A program made the position numbers and the translations under genes. Of a stretch of DNA of 64,000 nucleotides, positions 15,789 through 23,644 are shown one piece after another. Every line of letters begins with the position of its first letter. Within the stretch, counting starts at the first letter, position 1. This stretch comes from Melghirimyces profundicolus (GTDB lineage: Bacteria > Bacillota > Bacilli > Thermoactinomycetales > DSM-45169). Under the pieces are notes generated by a model. That model did not search any database. It was not told the DNA's origin and saw nothing but the letters and a program-made list of their open reading frames with translations. The stretch is taken from positions 124,001-188,000 of the forward strand of contig NZ_QBKR01000004.1 of the NCBI RefSeq assembly GCF_003054245.1. Reading direction: 5' to 3'.

Positions 15789-17663
15789 TTACTTGTGTGA
15801 TGTTTCCGTCGACACAAACCGGTCGAAATACCTTGTAAACTCCGACTCTCCGGAATAAGTGATGTAGAGATGTTTTTTCGCCCGGGTCATCGCGATGTAG
15901 AGAAGGGAAGCTTCCCGGTTTCGGTTTTCCTCCAGGGGAAAAGGAAGGCGGTCCACATTGACCACGAAGACCGCATCGAAATCCAGTCCCTTGCTGCTGT
16001 CGATGGTGCTGATTTTGACGGTGGGTTCCTTCAGGTCGAAAGAGCGTTTGCTCCGTTCGTTTTCCGCAATCCAGGTAAAGGGAATCCCCGTTTGTTTCAG
16101 GGAAGCCCGGATCGCGTCGATGGTCCGGCACGGGCCGAACTTCTTCACCCGGTACAGGATCAGCATGCGGGAAAGCGGGATCCGGTCGGTTCCCCGCAGG
16201 CGGCGGATCTCCCCCGCCACGAAGTCCGTCTCTTCCCCGATGGAGGAAAACCGACGCACCACCGGTTCCGGACCCTTCCGAAGGGTGCTCTGGGGAGAGA
16301 TGATCTCCACGTCGTCGTTCCCTTTTCCTTTTTTTCCGCCTTCCTCAGCGTGGGCTTGGTAAAAGTCCCAGGAAAAGCGGACAATGGGGGCGGTGTTTCG
16401 ATAGTTGACGGTCAGGATCCGGGAGCGGCCGCGGAAATCGAGGCCGGTGTCCTGCTTATAACTGCGCCGGCGGGAGTAAATGGTCTGGGCCCGGTCCTCC
16501 ACCAAGAGGAGAGACTGGGTCTCCGGGTTTAACAGCTTGCTCACCAGGGCCAGCCATTCCGGCTGGAAATCCTGGCCTTCATCGATCAGGGCGGCGTCGT
16601 ACCGCGGAAGGTTCCCCTCTCCCCGGTTCAGTTGTTCCAACACCTCGGGGATCTGCTCCTCCCGGCGGATGTTCAACTCTTCCCGCAGCCACTCGTGGAA
16701 ATTGTACACCCGCACCCGGCTCGCCAAATCCTCCTCCCCTTCCGTCTTTGAGGCGGAAGGGCGGAGCTTCCGTTCCACCATGCGGCGGATTGCCCGGGAG
16801 AGAGAAATGTTGTAGCAGAGGACGAGAATGTTCCAGTCCGGATGCTCTTTGGCCAGGAGATGGACCCGGCTCGCCAGGATCAACGTCTTGCCGCTCCCGG
16901 CCACGCCCCGGATCAGACGATGGCGGTCGCCGATCTGCTTGGCCAGACCTTCCTGGTGCAGGTCCATCGTCTCCAGGTTCTCCAGATAAAACAGAAGGGA
17001 ATCCCGGATCCGGACCGGGGTCACCTTTCCGCTGATCCGGACCTCTGGAAAGAGATGAAACCGGATCCGCGCAATATCCAGTTCGGTGAGGGGCTTCTCC
17101 ATGGGAAAGGGGGCGGGCAACATCTCCCTGAGCTTCCGCCGCAGGAGAATGGCGGAAAAACAGTCCTTCTCCGGATCGATCTCCTCCCGGCCGAGGATTC
17201 GCTCCGGGCCGGCCACCTCCTCCACTCCCGTCTCTTTCAAATCCCCCCGGGACAACCGGGTGAAGACCGCCCCGAAGCCGTAAGGGAATTTGAGCTGCAT
17301 GGCATACTTTCCCCCGGTGTGCACCAGTTCCGAGTCTTTCTTCAGTTTGTCGGCGATGCGGAAGGCGTACTCCCGCGCCTGCTTCGGCGGGCTGGTGACG
17401 CTGATCTCCCCTTCCGCCCCCTTTCGGATCCTCCAGCGGTCGGGGTTCAATTCCACCAAGGTGTTTCGGGTGTAATCCTTCACTTCCAGCACCACCAGCC
17501 CCAGATCCGGACCGATCACGACAAAGTCCGGTCGCCTGCCGTGGATGTCCGGTTCATGATAGACGATATAGTCCTCGGGCAAAAACTCCTTCAGCGTCCG
17601 GAACAACAACCGCTCCCCGGCGGTCGCATCTTTCCGGATGGTCTCGGGTATCACGTGGGCCAC
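15789..17663 (-). CDS. NERD-domain superfamily 1 (UvrD/Rep-like) helicase
   Basis: A 624-residue protein with an N-terminal NERD (nuclease-related) domain, where PDFVVIGPDLGLVVLEVKDY at about 45-64 contains the D...E-x-K catalytic pattern. A superfamily 1 helicase follows: Walker A GVAGSGKT (253-260), Walker B ALIDEGQDFQPEW, TVNYRNTAPI, STIDSSKGLDFDAVFVVN and YIAMTRAKKHLYI. Such proteins are thought to process DNA in repair or defence, but no function is proven. The frame opens at 17690; the GAGGAGGAAAG site favours GTG at 17663. It is not visibly part of a defence operon. Confidence 0.9.
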   Translation of the reverse strand: MAHVIPETIRKDATAGERLLFRTLKEFLPEDYIVYHEPDIHGRRPDFVVIGPDLGLVVLEVKDYTRNTLVELNPDRWRIRKGAEGEISVTSPPKQAREYAFRIADKLKKDSELVHTGGKYAMQLKFPYGFGAVFTRLSRGDLKETGVEEVAGPERILGREEIDPEKDCFSAILLRRKLREMLPAPFPMEKPLTELDIARIRFHLFPEVRISGKVTPVRIRDSLLFYLENLETMDLHQEGLAKQIGDRHRLIRGVAGSGKTLILASRVHLLAKEHPDWNILVLCYNISLSRAIRRMVERKLRPSASKTEGEEDLASRVRVYNFHEWLREELNIRREEQIPEVLEQLNRGEGNLPRYDAALIDEGQDFQPEWLALVSKLLNPETQSLLLVEDRAQTIYSRRRSYKQDTGLDFRGRSRILTVNYRNTAPIVRFSWDFYQAHAEEGGKKGKGNDDVEIISPQSTLRKGPEPVVRRFSSIGEETDFVAGEIRRLRGTDRIPLSRMLILYRVKKFGPCRTIDAIRASLKQTGIPFTWIAENERSKRSFDLKEPTVKISTIDSSKGLDFDAVFVVNVDRLPFPLEENRNREASLLYIAMTRAKKHLYITYSGESEFTRYFDRFVSTETSHK

Positions 17664-17775
17664 CGGCTTTCCTCCTCTATGTATCTTCAAGAGGTTACTA
17701 TATCACAGAACTTCTCCAGGGACGTGCAAAAAAGGAAGATGAGAAAAAACCGGCCCTTTCCTTTTTCCATAATCT

Positions 17776-17801
17776 GAGCCGGGGTTCACCACCCCCGGCT
17801 C
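17776..17801 (-). terminator. Possible terminator of the thioesterase gene
   Basis: GAGCCGGGG pairs with CCCCGGCTC with an 8-base loop just past the thioesterase stop. The following minus-strand sequence is not T-rich, so termination is only possible. Confidence 0.4.
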
Positions 17802-17810
17802 CTGTTCCCT

Positions 17811-18278
17811 TCATCGCTTTTTCCTTTTTTTCCGCAGTTCTTGTCGCTCCGGTGCCGATTCAAATAATTGTTTCTCTTCCTCTGTTTCGGGAAGGACCTT
17901 CGGTACAGGAACCGGTTTTCCGTCTTTCCCGACGGCCACCATGGTGACGAAGGAAATGGCCGTCACCCGTCGATCCCCTCCCGGCCCTTTTTCCGACATT
18001 ACCTTTACATAAACTTCCATCGACGTTCGGCCCGTCCAACTGACAAAGGCTTCCACGTTGACAATGTCCCCCTCCTTGACCGGGGAGAGAAAGTCCACGG
18101 AGTCGATGGAGGCGGTCACCACCGGGTTCCGTGCATGTCTCATGGCGGCGATGGCCGCCACCTCGTCGATGTAGGCCAACACCTTTCCGCCGAAGATGGT
18201 GCCCAGGTGATTGGTGTCCGGCGGCAGGACGAGGGACGTCTGAACCGTTCGGGAGTTACTTGCCGGTACTGGTTCCAC
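17811..18278 (-). CDS. Hotdog-fold acyl-CoA thioesterase (YkhA-like)
   Basis: A 155-residue acyl-CoA hydrolase that releases free CoA from fatty acyl-CoA in the cytosol. The hotdog fold is recognisable by PDTNHLGTIFGGKVLAYID (about residues 20-38) with the catalytic Asn/Asp pair of the family, ASIDSVDFLSPVKEGD (about 57-72) and the basic C-terminal tail. The GTG start follows GGAGGAACACAAC. It resembles Bacillus YkhA. It is monocistronic. Confidence 0.9.
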   Translation of the reverse strand: MEPVPASNSRTVQTSLVLPPDTNHLGTIFGGKVLAYIDEVAAIAAMRHARNPVVTASIDSVDFLSPVKEGDIVNVEAFVSWTGRTSMEVYVKVMSEKGPGGDRRVTAISFVTMVAVGKDGKPVPVPKVLPETEEEKQLFESAPERQELRKKRKKR

Positions 18279-18515
18279 GTTGTGTTCCTCCTGTCTGTGA
18301 GGTTTTTTCCCTTACCGACTATGCTACACCAAAGAGGCGTGAAAAACCGCCGGAAAGAATCGTCGGTGTGCCTCTTTGGCCGCCCCCCGGCGGACACGAC
18401 GGGCCACTCGGATCGGATTCGATCCCCTCCGTGGAACACAATGCCAGTACAATTGGAAAAACCGTAAGATTGCGGTCCTTTTTGGTTGGATTGGTACCAT
18501 TTATGTAATGCATCA

Positions 18516-18607
18516 TTCTGCGTGTTGGTGTATGATCAAGATCGAGGAGCACACCCAATCCCTACGAACCCTTCGCCCCCTCGGGACGGAGGGTTTCTTT
18601 TTTTTTT
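18516..18607 (+). ncRNA. Candidate orphan small RNA with intrinsic terminator
   Basis: TTGGTT (18482) and TGTAAT (18504), 16 bases apart, look like a sigma-A promoter. About 50 bases downstream of the expected start, AACCCTTCG pairs with CGGAGGGTT (18567-18595), followed by ten T residues. No gene lies between, so the expected product is an RNA of about 92 nt. An internal stem TTGGTGT with ACACCCAA is possible. This is a prediction from signals only. Confidence 0.35.
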
Positions 18608-18781
18608 GTGGAACACGACGAAGAATATGATTCCATTTTCATATTTTTTCTCCGACGCTCTCGGAATCGATCCGGTGGGGAGAGAGGGATGCACTTCTTG
18701 GGCTTGGTCGTGTTGGCCGGGCGATCAGCGCCTCCTTCCGGTGTTGTGAGGTGAATTTAGTGACAATGTGTGACAACGAAA

Positions 18782-18812
18782 AACCCCCGCCTCTCTCAGA
18801 AAGGCGGGGGTT
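18782..18812 (-). terminator. Intrinsic terminator of the 18830 gene
   Basis: AACCCCCGCCT pairs with AGGCGGGGGTT, followed by TTTTTCGTT on the minus strand. The stem sequence closely resembles the hairpin at 19316-19339. Confidence 0.8.
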
Positions 18813-18829
18813 CGTATTTCGATCCGAAT

Positions 18830-19312
18830 TTACCCGGGTTTCGGGAGGCGCTTGTCTTTCTTGATCCGATCGATGTATTCCTGAGCCGTTTCCGATGAGA
18901 GATAGCGGTCGGTTTCCCCTTTCACGGGATAAGTGTCGCTGTCCCCCCTCTCCGGAACCTTCAGTCTGCGGGTTTCCATCAGGGAGATTTTCCCATGAAC
19001 AATGACACACACCACATATTCTCCGGGATTCAGGTCGACCGACAGATGGGGAGTGTTTTCCCTGAAAAACAGCACCTCCCGACGGGGGTTCGCCACCGCA
19101 ATCAGGTTGTTGTTGTATCCGTTGGTGTTGATATGGCACCCAGGCGGATGAAATGATGGCGGTTGATGGTTCTTTCCACCTCCAAAACAACGAACGATGA
19201 TCTTTCCTTCCGAATCACTGAAATCTTTGGGAGCGTACGATACTTCTTCCCCCCGTACCTGTCCACTCTCTTTCACCACGATCGACGGATTTCCCTTTAA
19301 AATCAAACACAA
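18830..19312 (-). CDS. Hypothetical protein
   Basis: A 160-residue protein that I do not recognise. The likely start is TTG at 19312, nine bases after AAGGAG; a second TTG two codons later is possible. The middle (about 60-115) looks like a beta-sandwich, with ANPRREVLFFREN then LSVDLNPGEYVVCVIVHGKI, and a polar Lys/Glu-rich tail follows. There is no signal peptide or membrane helix. It lies just after yhbH and between two look-alike terminator stems, so it is probably expressed separately or by read-through from prkA-yhbH. Confidence 0.65.
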   Translation of the reverse strand: MCLILKGNPSIVVKESGQVRGEEVSYAPKDFSDSEGKIIVRCFGGGKNHQPPSFHPPGCHINTNGYNNNLIAVANPRREVLFFRENTPHLSVDLNPGEYVVCVIVHGKISLMETRRLKVPERGDSDTYPVKGETDRYLSSETAQEYIDRIKKDKRLPKPG

Positions 19313-19315
19313 CCC

Positions 19316-19339
19316 CCGCCTCTCCTTCCGGAAAGGCGG
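19316..19339 (-). terminator. Hairpin after yhbH, possible weak terminator
   Basis: CCGCCTTTCC and GGAGAGGCGG on the minus strand form a 10-bp stem with one mismatch, followed by GGGTTGTGTTTGATTTT. It overlaps the ribosome binding site of the 18830 gene. Confidence 0.5.
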
Positions 19340-19351
19340 AGGGTTTCTCCT

Positions 19352-20506
19352 TTACACCGCGGTTTCTTCTTGCTTTTTCTCGAAAAAATGTTTCAAGGCG
19401 TCGTACACCTGCCCTTTCTCCCGGATGACATAATGCATAAACTTGGGGTTGGGGATGTGTTTATATGCCGTCATCAGGGTGGAATGGCGGTTGTACTGGT
19501 TGACTTCGCCGTAGCCGAAGAGGTTGCTTCGATCCATCAGTTCACCCACCAGTTTGACGCAGCGTTCATTGTCCGAGGTGAGGTTGTCGCCGTCGGAGAA
19601 GTGGAAAGGGTAGATATTGTAGCGGTTGGGCGGATAACGGTCGTCGATGATCTCCAGGGCCTTGCGGTAGGCGGAGGAACAGATCGTTCCCCCCGACTCT
19701 CCTTTGTTGAAGAAGTGGTCTTCGGATACTTCCTTGGCTTCGGTGTGGTGGGCGATGAAGACGATCTCCACCTTCTCGTACCGGGTCCTTAAGAACCGGG
19801 TCATCCAGAAGAAAAAGCTCCGGGCGATATATTTTTCAAAGATCCCCATGCTGCCGCTGGTATCCATCATGGCCAGGACGACGGCATTGGAGTGGGGGAT
19901 GACGATCTCCTCCCAGGTCTTGAACCGAAGGTCCTCGTCGGAGATGCGGCCGAAACCCTGATTTCCCTTCATGGCGTTTCGCTTCAGGGCTTCGAGCAAG
20001 GTCCGTTTCTTGGCGATGTTGCTCATCAATCCTTTTTTTCGGATGTCGTTGAAGCGGATGTCCTGCACTTCCAGTTCATCCTGCTCCTTTTGCTTCAACC
20101 GGGGAAGCTCCATCTCCGAAAAGAGAATTTCCTCCAGCTCTTCCACGGAGATTTCCGCTTCATAGTAATCGTGACCGGGCGCGTCTCCCGCCCCCTTCCC
20201 CTTGCCGGGCCCGGCCTTGGCGGGTTCCCGTCCGATGACGTCCCCCACCTGACTCTTTCCGTTCCCCTGACCGACATGTTTCCCCTTGTTGTAATTGTAG
20301 CGGAAGCGGTATTCCTCCATGGACCGGATCGGAATCTTCACCACTTTTTTCCCGTCGGAGAGAATGATGTTTTCCTCGCTGATCAGGTCGGACATATTTT
20401 TCTTGATCGCGTCTTTCACTTTTTCCTGGTGTCGGAGCTGGTCCTGGTACCCTTTCCGGTGGAGGGACCAGTCCTCCCGGGAAACGATGAAACCGGGGTC
20501 AGACAT
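19352..20506 (-). CDS. yhbH: YhbH/DUF444 sporulation-associated protein
   Basis: A 384-residue member of the YeaH/YhbH (DUF444) family. The N-terminal part is basic and Gly/Lys-rich ([18 protein letters not shown] near 75-92). The C-terminal half is a von Willebrand A-like domain with MIDAS-type DTSGSMG (about 217-223), followed by FHFSDGDN near 300. In Bacilli it is expressed in sporulation next to prkA and is thought to work with it; its biochemical role is unclear. The ATG follows GGGAGGTGAACCGAT. It lies 95 bases after prkA on the same strand, so one operon is likely. Confidence 0.95.
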   Translation of the reverse strand: MSDPGFIVSREDWSLHRKGYQDQLRHQEKVKDAIKKNMSDLISEENIILSDGKKVVKIPIRSMEEYRFRYNYNKGKHVGQGNGKSQVGDVIGREPAKAGPGKGKGAGDAPGHDYYEAEISVEELEEILFSEMELPRLKQKEQDELEVQDIRFNDIRKKGLMSNIAKKRTLLEALKRNAMKGNQGFGRISDEDLRFKTWEEIVIPHSNAVVLAMMDTSGSMGIFEKYIARSFFFWMTRFLRTRYEKVEIVFIAHHTEAKEVSEDHFFNKGESGGTICSSAYRKALEIIDDRYPPNRYNIYPFHFSDGDNLTSDNERCVKLVGELMDRSNLFGYGEVNQYNRHSTLMTAYKHIPNPKFMHYVIREKGQVYDALKHFFEKKQEETAV

Positions 20507-20600
20507 ATCGGTTCACCTCCCATCCCGAATTCTTTCATACAAAAGTACCTGATGTGGGACTCACCCGATCATGCCATGAAACGTCCTCTCTGCCATTTTG

Positions 20601-22499
20601 TCAACGATTCAACAGGCTCCCGACATACCGGAGGAGATCATTGGCACAGGTGGGACAGTAGCCGTATTTGTCGATCAACGTGGCGGTCACCTCGTTGATC
20701 TTCTTCAATTGGTTTTCATCCGGGGTTTTGGTGGAGGTCGTAATTTTGACCACGTCCTTCAGGTCAGCGAAAAGCTTTTTCTGAATGGCTTCCCGCAGCC
20801 GGTCGTGACTGTTGTAATCGAACTTTTTTCCTTTGCGGGCATAAGCCGAAATCCGGATCAGGATCTCTTCCCGGAAGGCCTTTTTGGCGTTTTCGGAGAT
20901 ACCGATCTGCTCTTCGATGGAACGCATCAGCTTCTCGTCGGGATCCAGCTCTTCCCCGGTAAGTGGATCCTTGATCTTGGTCCAGTTGCAGTAGGCTTCC
21001 ACGTTGTCCAGATAATTGTCCATCAGCGTTTTGGCTGATTCGTCGTAGGAATAGACAAATGCCTTCTGCACTTCTTTTTTGGCCAGCTCATCGTATTCTT
21101 TCCTCGAAATAGATATAAAATTCAGATAACGTTCACGCTCATCTTTGCTGATGGACGGATGTTGATCCAGACCGTTCTTGATTGCCCGCAGAATATCCAG
21201 AGCGTTCAGACAGTGGGCTTCGGTGCGGATCATGGCGCTGGAAATCCGGTTGATCACGTACCGGGGATCGATGCCCGACATGCCTTCATCCAGATGTTCG
21301 TTCTGCAGCTCTTCGACATCGGCTTCTTTGTATCCGTCGACGGACTTGCCGTCATAGAGACGCATTTTCTTGACCAGATCCATTCCCTGCTTTTTGGAGT
21401 CCTTCATCCGCGTCAGAATACTGAAAATCGCCGCGGTGTGAAGGGCGTGGGGGGCAAGGTGCACATGACTCAGATCGCTTTGTCTGACCAGTTTTTCGTA
21501 AATCTTCTCTTCTTCGGTCACTTGCAGGTTGTAGGGGATCGGCATCACGATGATGCGGGACTGGAGCGCTTCGTTTTTCTTGTTGGCGATAAAGGATTTA
21601 TATTCCGCTTCGTTGGTGTGGGCGACGATCAGCTCATCCGCGCTGATCAAAGCAAACCTTCCGGCTTTGAAATTCCCTTCCTGGGTGAGGGACAAGAGAT
21701 TCCAGAGAAACTTCTCGTCGCATTTCAGCATCTCCTGGAATTCCATCAGACCGCGGTTGGCCTTGTTCAGTTCCCCATCGAACCGGTAGGCCCTGGGGTC
21801 GGACTCGGATCCGTATTCGGTGATGGTGGAGAAATCAATGCTCCCCGTGAGATCGGCGATATCCTGGGATTTGGGGTCCGACGGGCTGAACGTCCCCACC
21901 CCTCTCCGGTCGTCCTCGGACATCAGCACCCGTTCCACGGGAACATCTTCGATCCGTCCGCCGTATTCCTCCTTCAGCCGGAGACGGCAGGCGGGACACA
22001 GGTTTCCTTCGATCCGGACACCCAGCTCTTTCTCCACCTCCGGCCGCATCGATTGGGGGATGAGGTGAAGGGGTTCTTCCTGCATCGGGCAACCCTTGAT
22101 CCCGTACAACGCCCCCGCATCGGTGCGGGAGTACTGTTCCAACCCCCGCTTCAGCAAGGTGACAATGGTGGACTTGCCGCCGGAGACCGGTCCCATCAGC
22201 AGAAGAATCCGCTTGCGGACGTCCAGCCGGCGGGCGGCGGAATGGAAATATTCTTCCACCAGACGTTCGATGGCCCGGTCCAGACCGAAGAGTTCCCGAC
22301 TGAAAAACAGGTAACGGGTCTTTCCGTTGTCATCCTTCTCGATCCCGGCATCGGCGATCATATTGAAAACCCTGGAATGAGCGGTTTGGGCCAGCTCCGG
22401 ACGTTCCCGGACCATCTCGATATACTCACCGAAGGTCCCTTCCCATGCCAGCTTCTCTTCCCTCTCCCGTTTTTCGGCGATACGTTTCAGGATGTCCAT
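20601..22499 (-). CDS. prkA: PrkA AAA+ serine protein kinase/protease
   Basis: A 632-residue PrkA homologue, first in the prkA-yhbH pair. The AAA+ part carries Walker A GPVSGGKST (about 103-111). A Cys pair in GNLCPACRLR (about 171) follows, and the C-terminal half is the PrkA-specific domain. B. subtilis PrkA, described as a Ser kinase and more recently as a Lon-like ATP-dependent protease, is made in the mother cell during sporulation and influences the SigK stage. ATG follows GAGAGGAGGCTTCTG. A SigE-like promoter can be proposed 30-60 bases upstream. Confidence 0.95.
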   Translation of the reverse strand: MDILKRIAEKREREEKLAWEGTFGEYIEMVRERPELAQTAHSRVFNMIADAGIEKDDNGKTRYLFFSRELFGLDRAIERLVEEYFHSAARRLDVRKRILLLMGPVSGGKSTIVTLLKRGLEQYSRTDAGALYGIKGCPMQEEPLHLIPQSMRPEVEKELGVRIEGNLCPACRLRLKEEYGGRIEDVPVERVLMSEDDRRGVGTFSPSDPKSQDIADLTGSIDFSTITEYGSESDPRAYRFDGELNKANRGLMEFQEMLKCDEKFLWNLLSLTQEGNFKAGRFALISADELIVAHTNEAEYKSFIANKKNEALQSRIIVMPIPYNLQVTEEEKIYEKLVRQSDLSHVHLAPHALHTAAIFSILTRMKDSKKQGMDLVKKMRLYDGKSVDGYKEADVEELQNEHLDEGMSGIDPRYVINRISSAMIRTEAHCLNALDILRAIKNGLDQHPSISKDERERYLNFISISRKEYDELAKKEVQKAFVYSYDESAKTLMDNYLDNVEAYCNWTKIKDPLTGEELDPDEKLMRSIEEQIGISENAKKAFREEILIRISAYARKGKKFDYNSHDRLREAIQKKLFADLKDVVKITTSTKTPDENQLKKINEVTATLIDKYGYCPTCANDLLRYVGSLLNR

Positions 22500-22531
22500 C
22501 AGAAGCCTCCTCTCAGCTCCCGGCCGCTGAT

Positions 22532-22562
22532 TGAATATGCCATAGTGCTAATTAAGGTATTC
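22532..22562 (-). promoter_or_regulatory. Candidate SigE-like promoter of prkA
   Basis: On the minus strand GAATACC and CATATTCA are separated by 16 bases, roughly fitting the SigE consensus (KMATATT, about 14-16 bases, CATACAMT). It lies 33-63 bases before the prkA start. Known sporulation control of prkA supports it; the match itself is partial. Confidence 0.35.
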
Positions 22563-23121
22563 AATGTCCCCCCGACTCATGTGTCCTTTCAAATCTAGCA
22601 TGCAGAAAAGGACAGACGGTTCGACGGGGTAGTATATATGTATGCGAAGGCGGGGACAATGTTTCGCCGGGATTCCTGTAAATACAAGAAAAAAAGCCGC
22701 CCGGAGGGGAGGACGGATGTCTTGTAATAAAACTTGTGAACTTTATCGCGTTAACGGATAGGAAAGTTTTATCAGGGTGTTTATACATACCCTCCATCCT
22801 TCCGGTCAACAGACACGTGCCGGACCCGGATCCCCTTGAGGGTCAAACCACAGGAAAACGGGGACAAGCGTGTGGATATGTCCGGTCCTCCCCCTGAAAG
22901 GCCGACAGGGCCCGTTTCCGCGTGGTACCTTTTCCTTTGTTGGTGGAAAAGTCCGATCCGGTCCCCTTTCCGTTCCACCCACCTGCTCTCCCCGACCTTC
23001 CACCGGATTTCCGTCGGATCTCTCTTACTATTTTACTCATTTCCGTTTTTACTGCCGAAGTGGACACAAAATCCCCGGGCCACTCGAAGTATATTTATAG
23101 AATGTCGAAAGGGGGCGAAAG
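22563..23121. other. Long intergenic region with no recognised gene
   Basis: Frames of 60-100 codons exist on both strands, but none has both a ribosome binding site and plausible protein composition. No terminator with a T-tract or riboswitch-like structure was seen. Confidence 0.4.
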
Positions 23122-23202
23122 ATGAGAGGTAGTTGGTTGGAAAATGACCGGTTTCTGCATCATCAGCCTTTTTCGTCTGACTTTCCCCTGAAAGCGTTGT
23201 GA
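23122..23202 (+). CDS. Small reading frame cut by the repeat element
   Basis: An ATG six bases after AAAGGGGGCG starts a 26-residue frame (begins MRGSWLENDRFLHH). Its stop codon is the TGA of the repeat's own terminal sequence. The good ribosome site and the stop inside the element suggest a gene whose 3' part was lost when repeat copy 2 inserted. No function is recognised. Confidence 0.3.
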   Translation: MRGSWLENDRFLHHQPFSSDFPLKAL

Positions 23203-23494
23203 AAGTGAGCGGCAGCATTTACCCAAAGCCGCTCCGGCTGCACTCACAGAGCACAAGTCTCGCTTGGGTCGCTCGCTCCCCGGTCTCGCTATGCTGTCCT
23301 GCAGAGATGCAGGCACTGTCCGCTCCGAATCATCCTGCTGCGGGCAGGGGCAAAACGCCTTCGGATGCAACACAGAGAAGCTTTTGCCCCTGAACGCCCT
23401 TGCCGGCTGATTCTCCGCTGGGCAGGACAGCAAAGTCGCTATTTTGGGTAAATGCTTCCCCTTTTCTCGAAACGAACATGAAATCACAACGCTT
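23192..23494 (+). repeat. Palindromic interspersed repeat, copy 2 (full length)
   Basis: A 303-bp element bounded by AAGCGTTGTGA and TCACAACGCTT. Inside are nested inverted pairs: AGCATTTACCCAAA with TTTTGGGTAAATGCT, TGCTGTCCTGC with GCAGGACAGCA, and CAGGGGCAAAA with TTTTGCCCCTG. It encodes no protein. It lies 150 bases upstream of the amidase gene. Confidence 0.93.
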
Positions 23495-23644
23495 CTAAAG
23501 ATCGTTGATGGAAGTTTGAGGAACATCTTTAGACCTTATAGTCTATTGACTTCGCTTTGTCTCAATGATTATGATAAAGTCGTTCTGGAAGATTTTTCGC
23601 TTATTTCTTATCATTTTATTTTGTGAGAAAAGGAGACAGGGACA

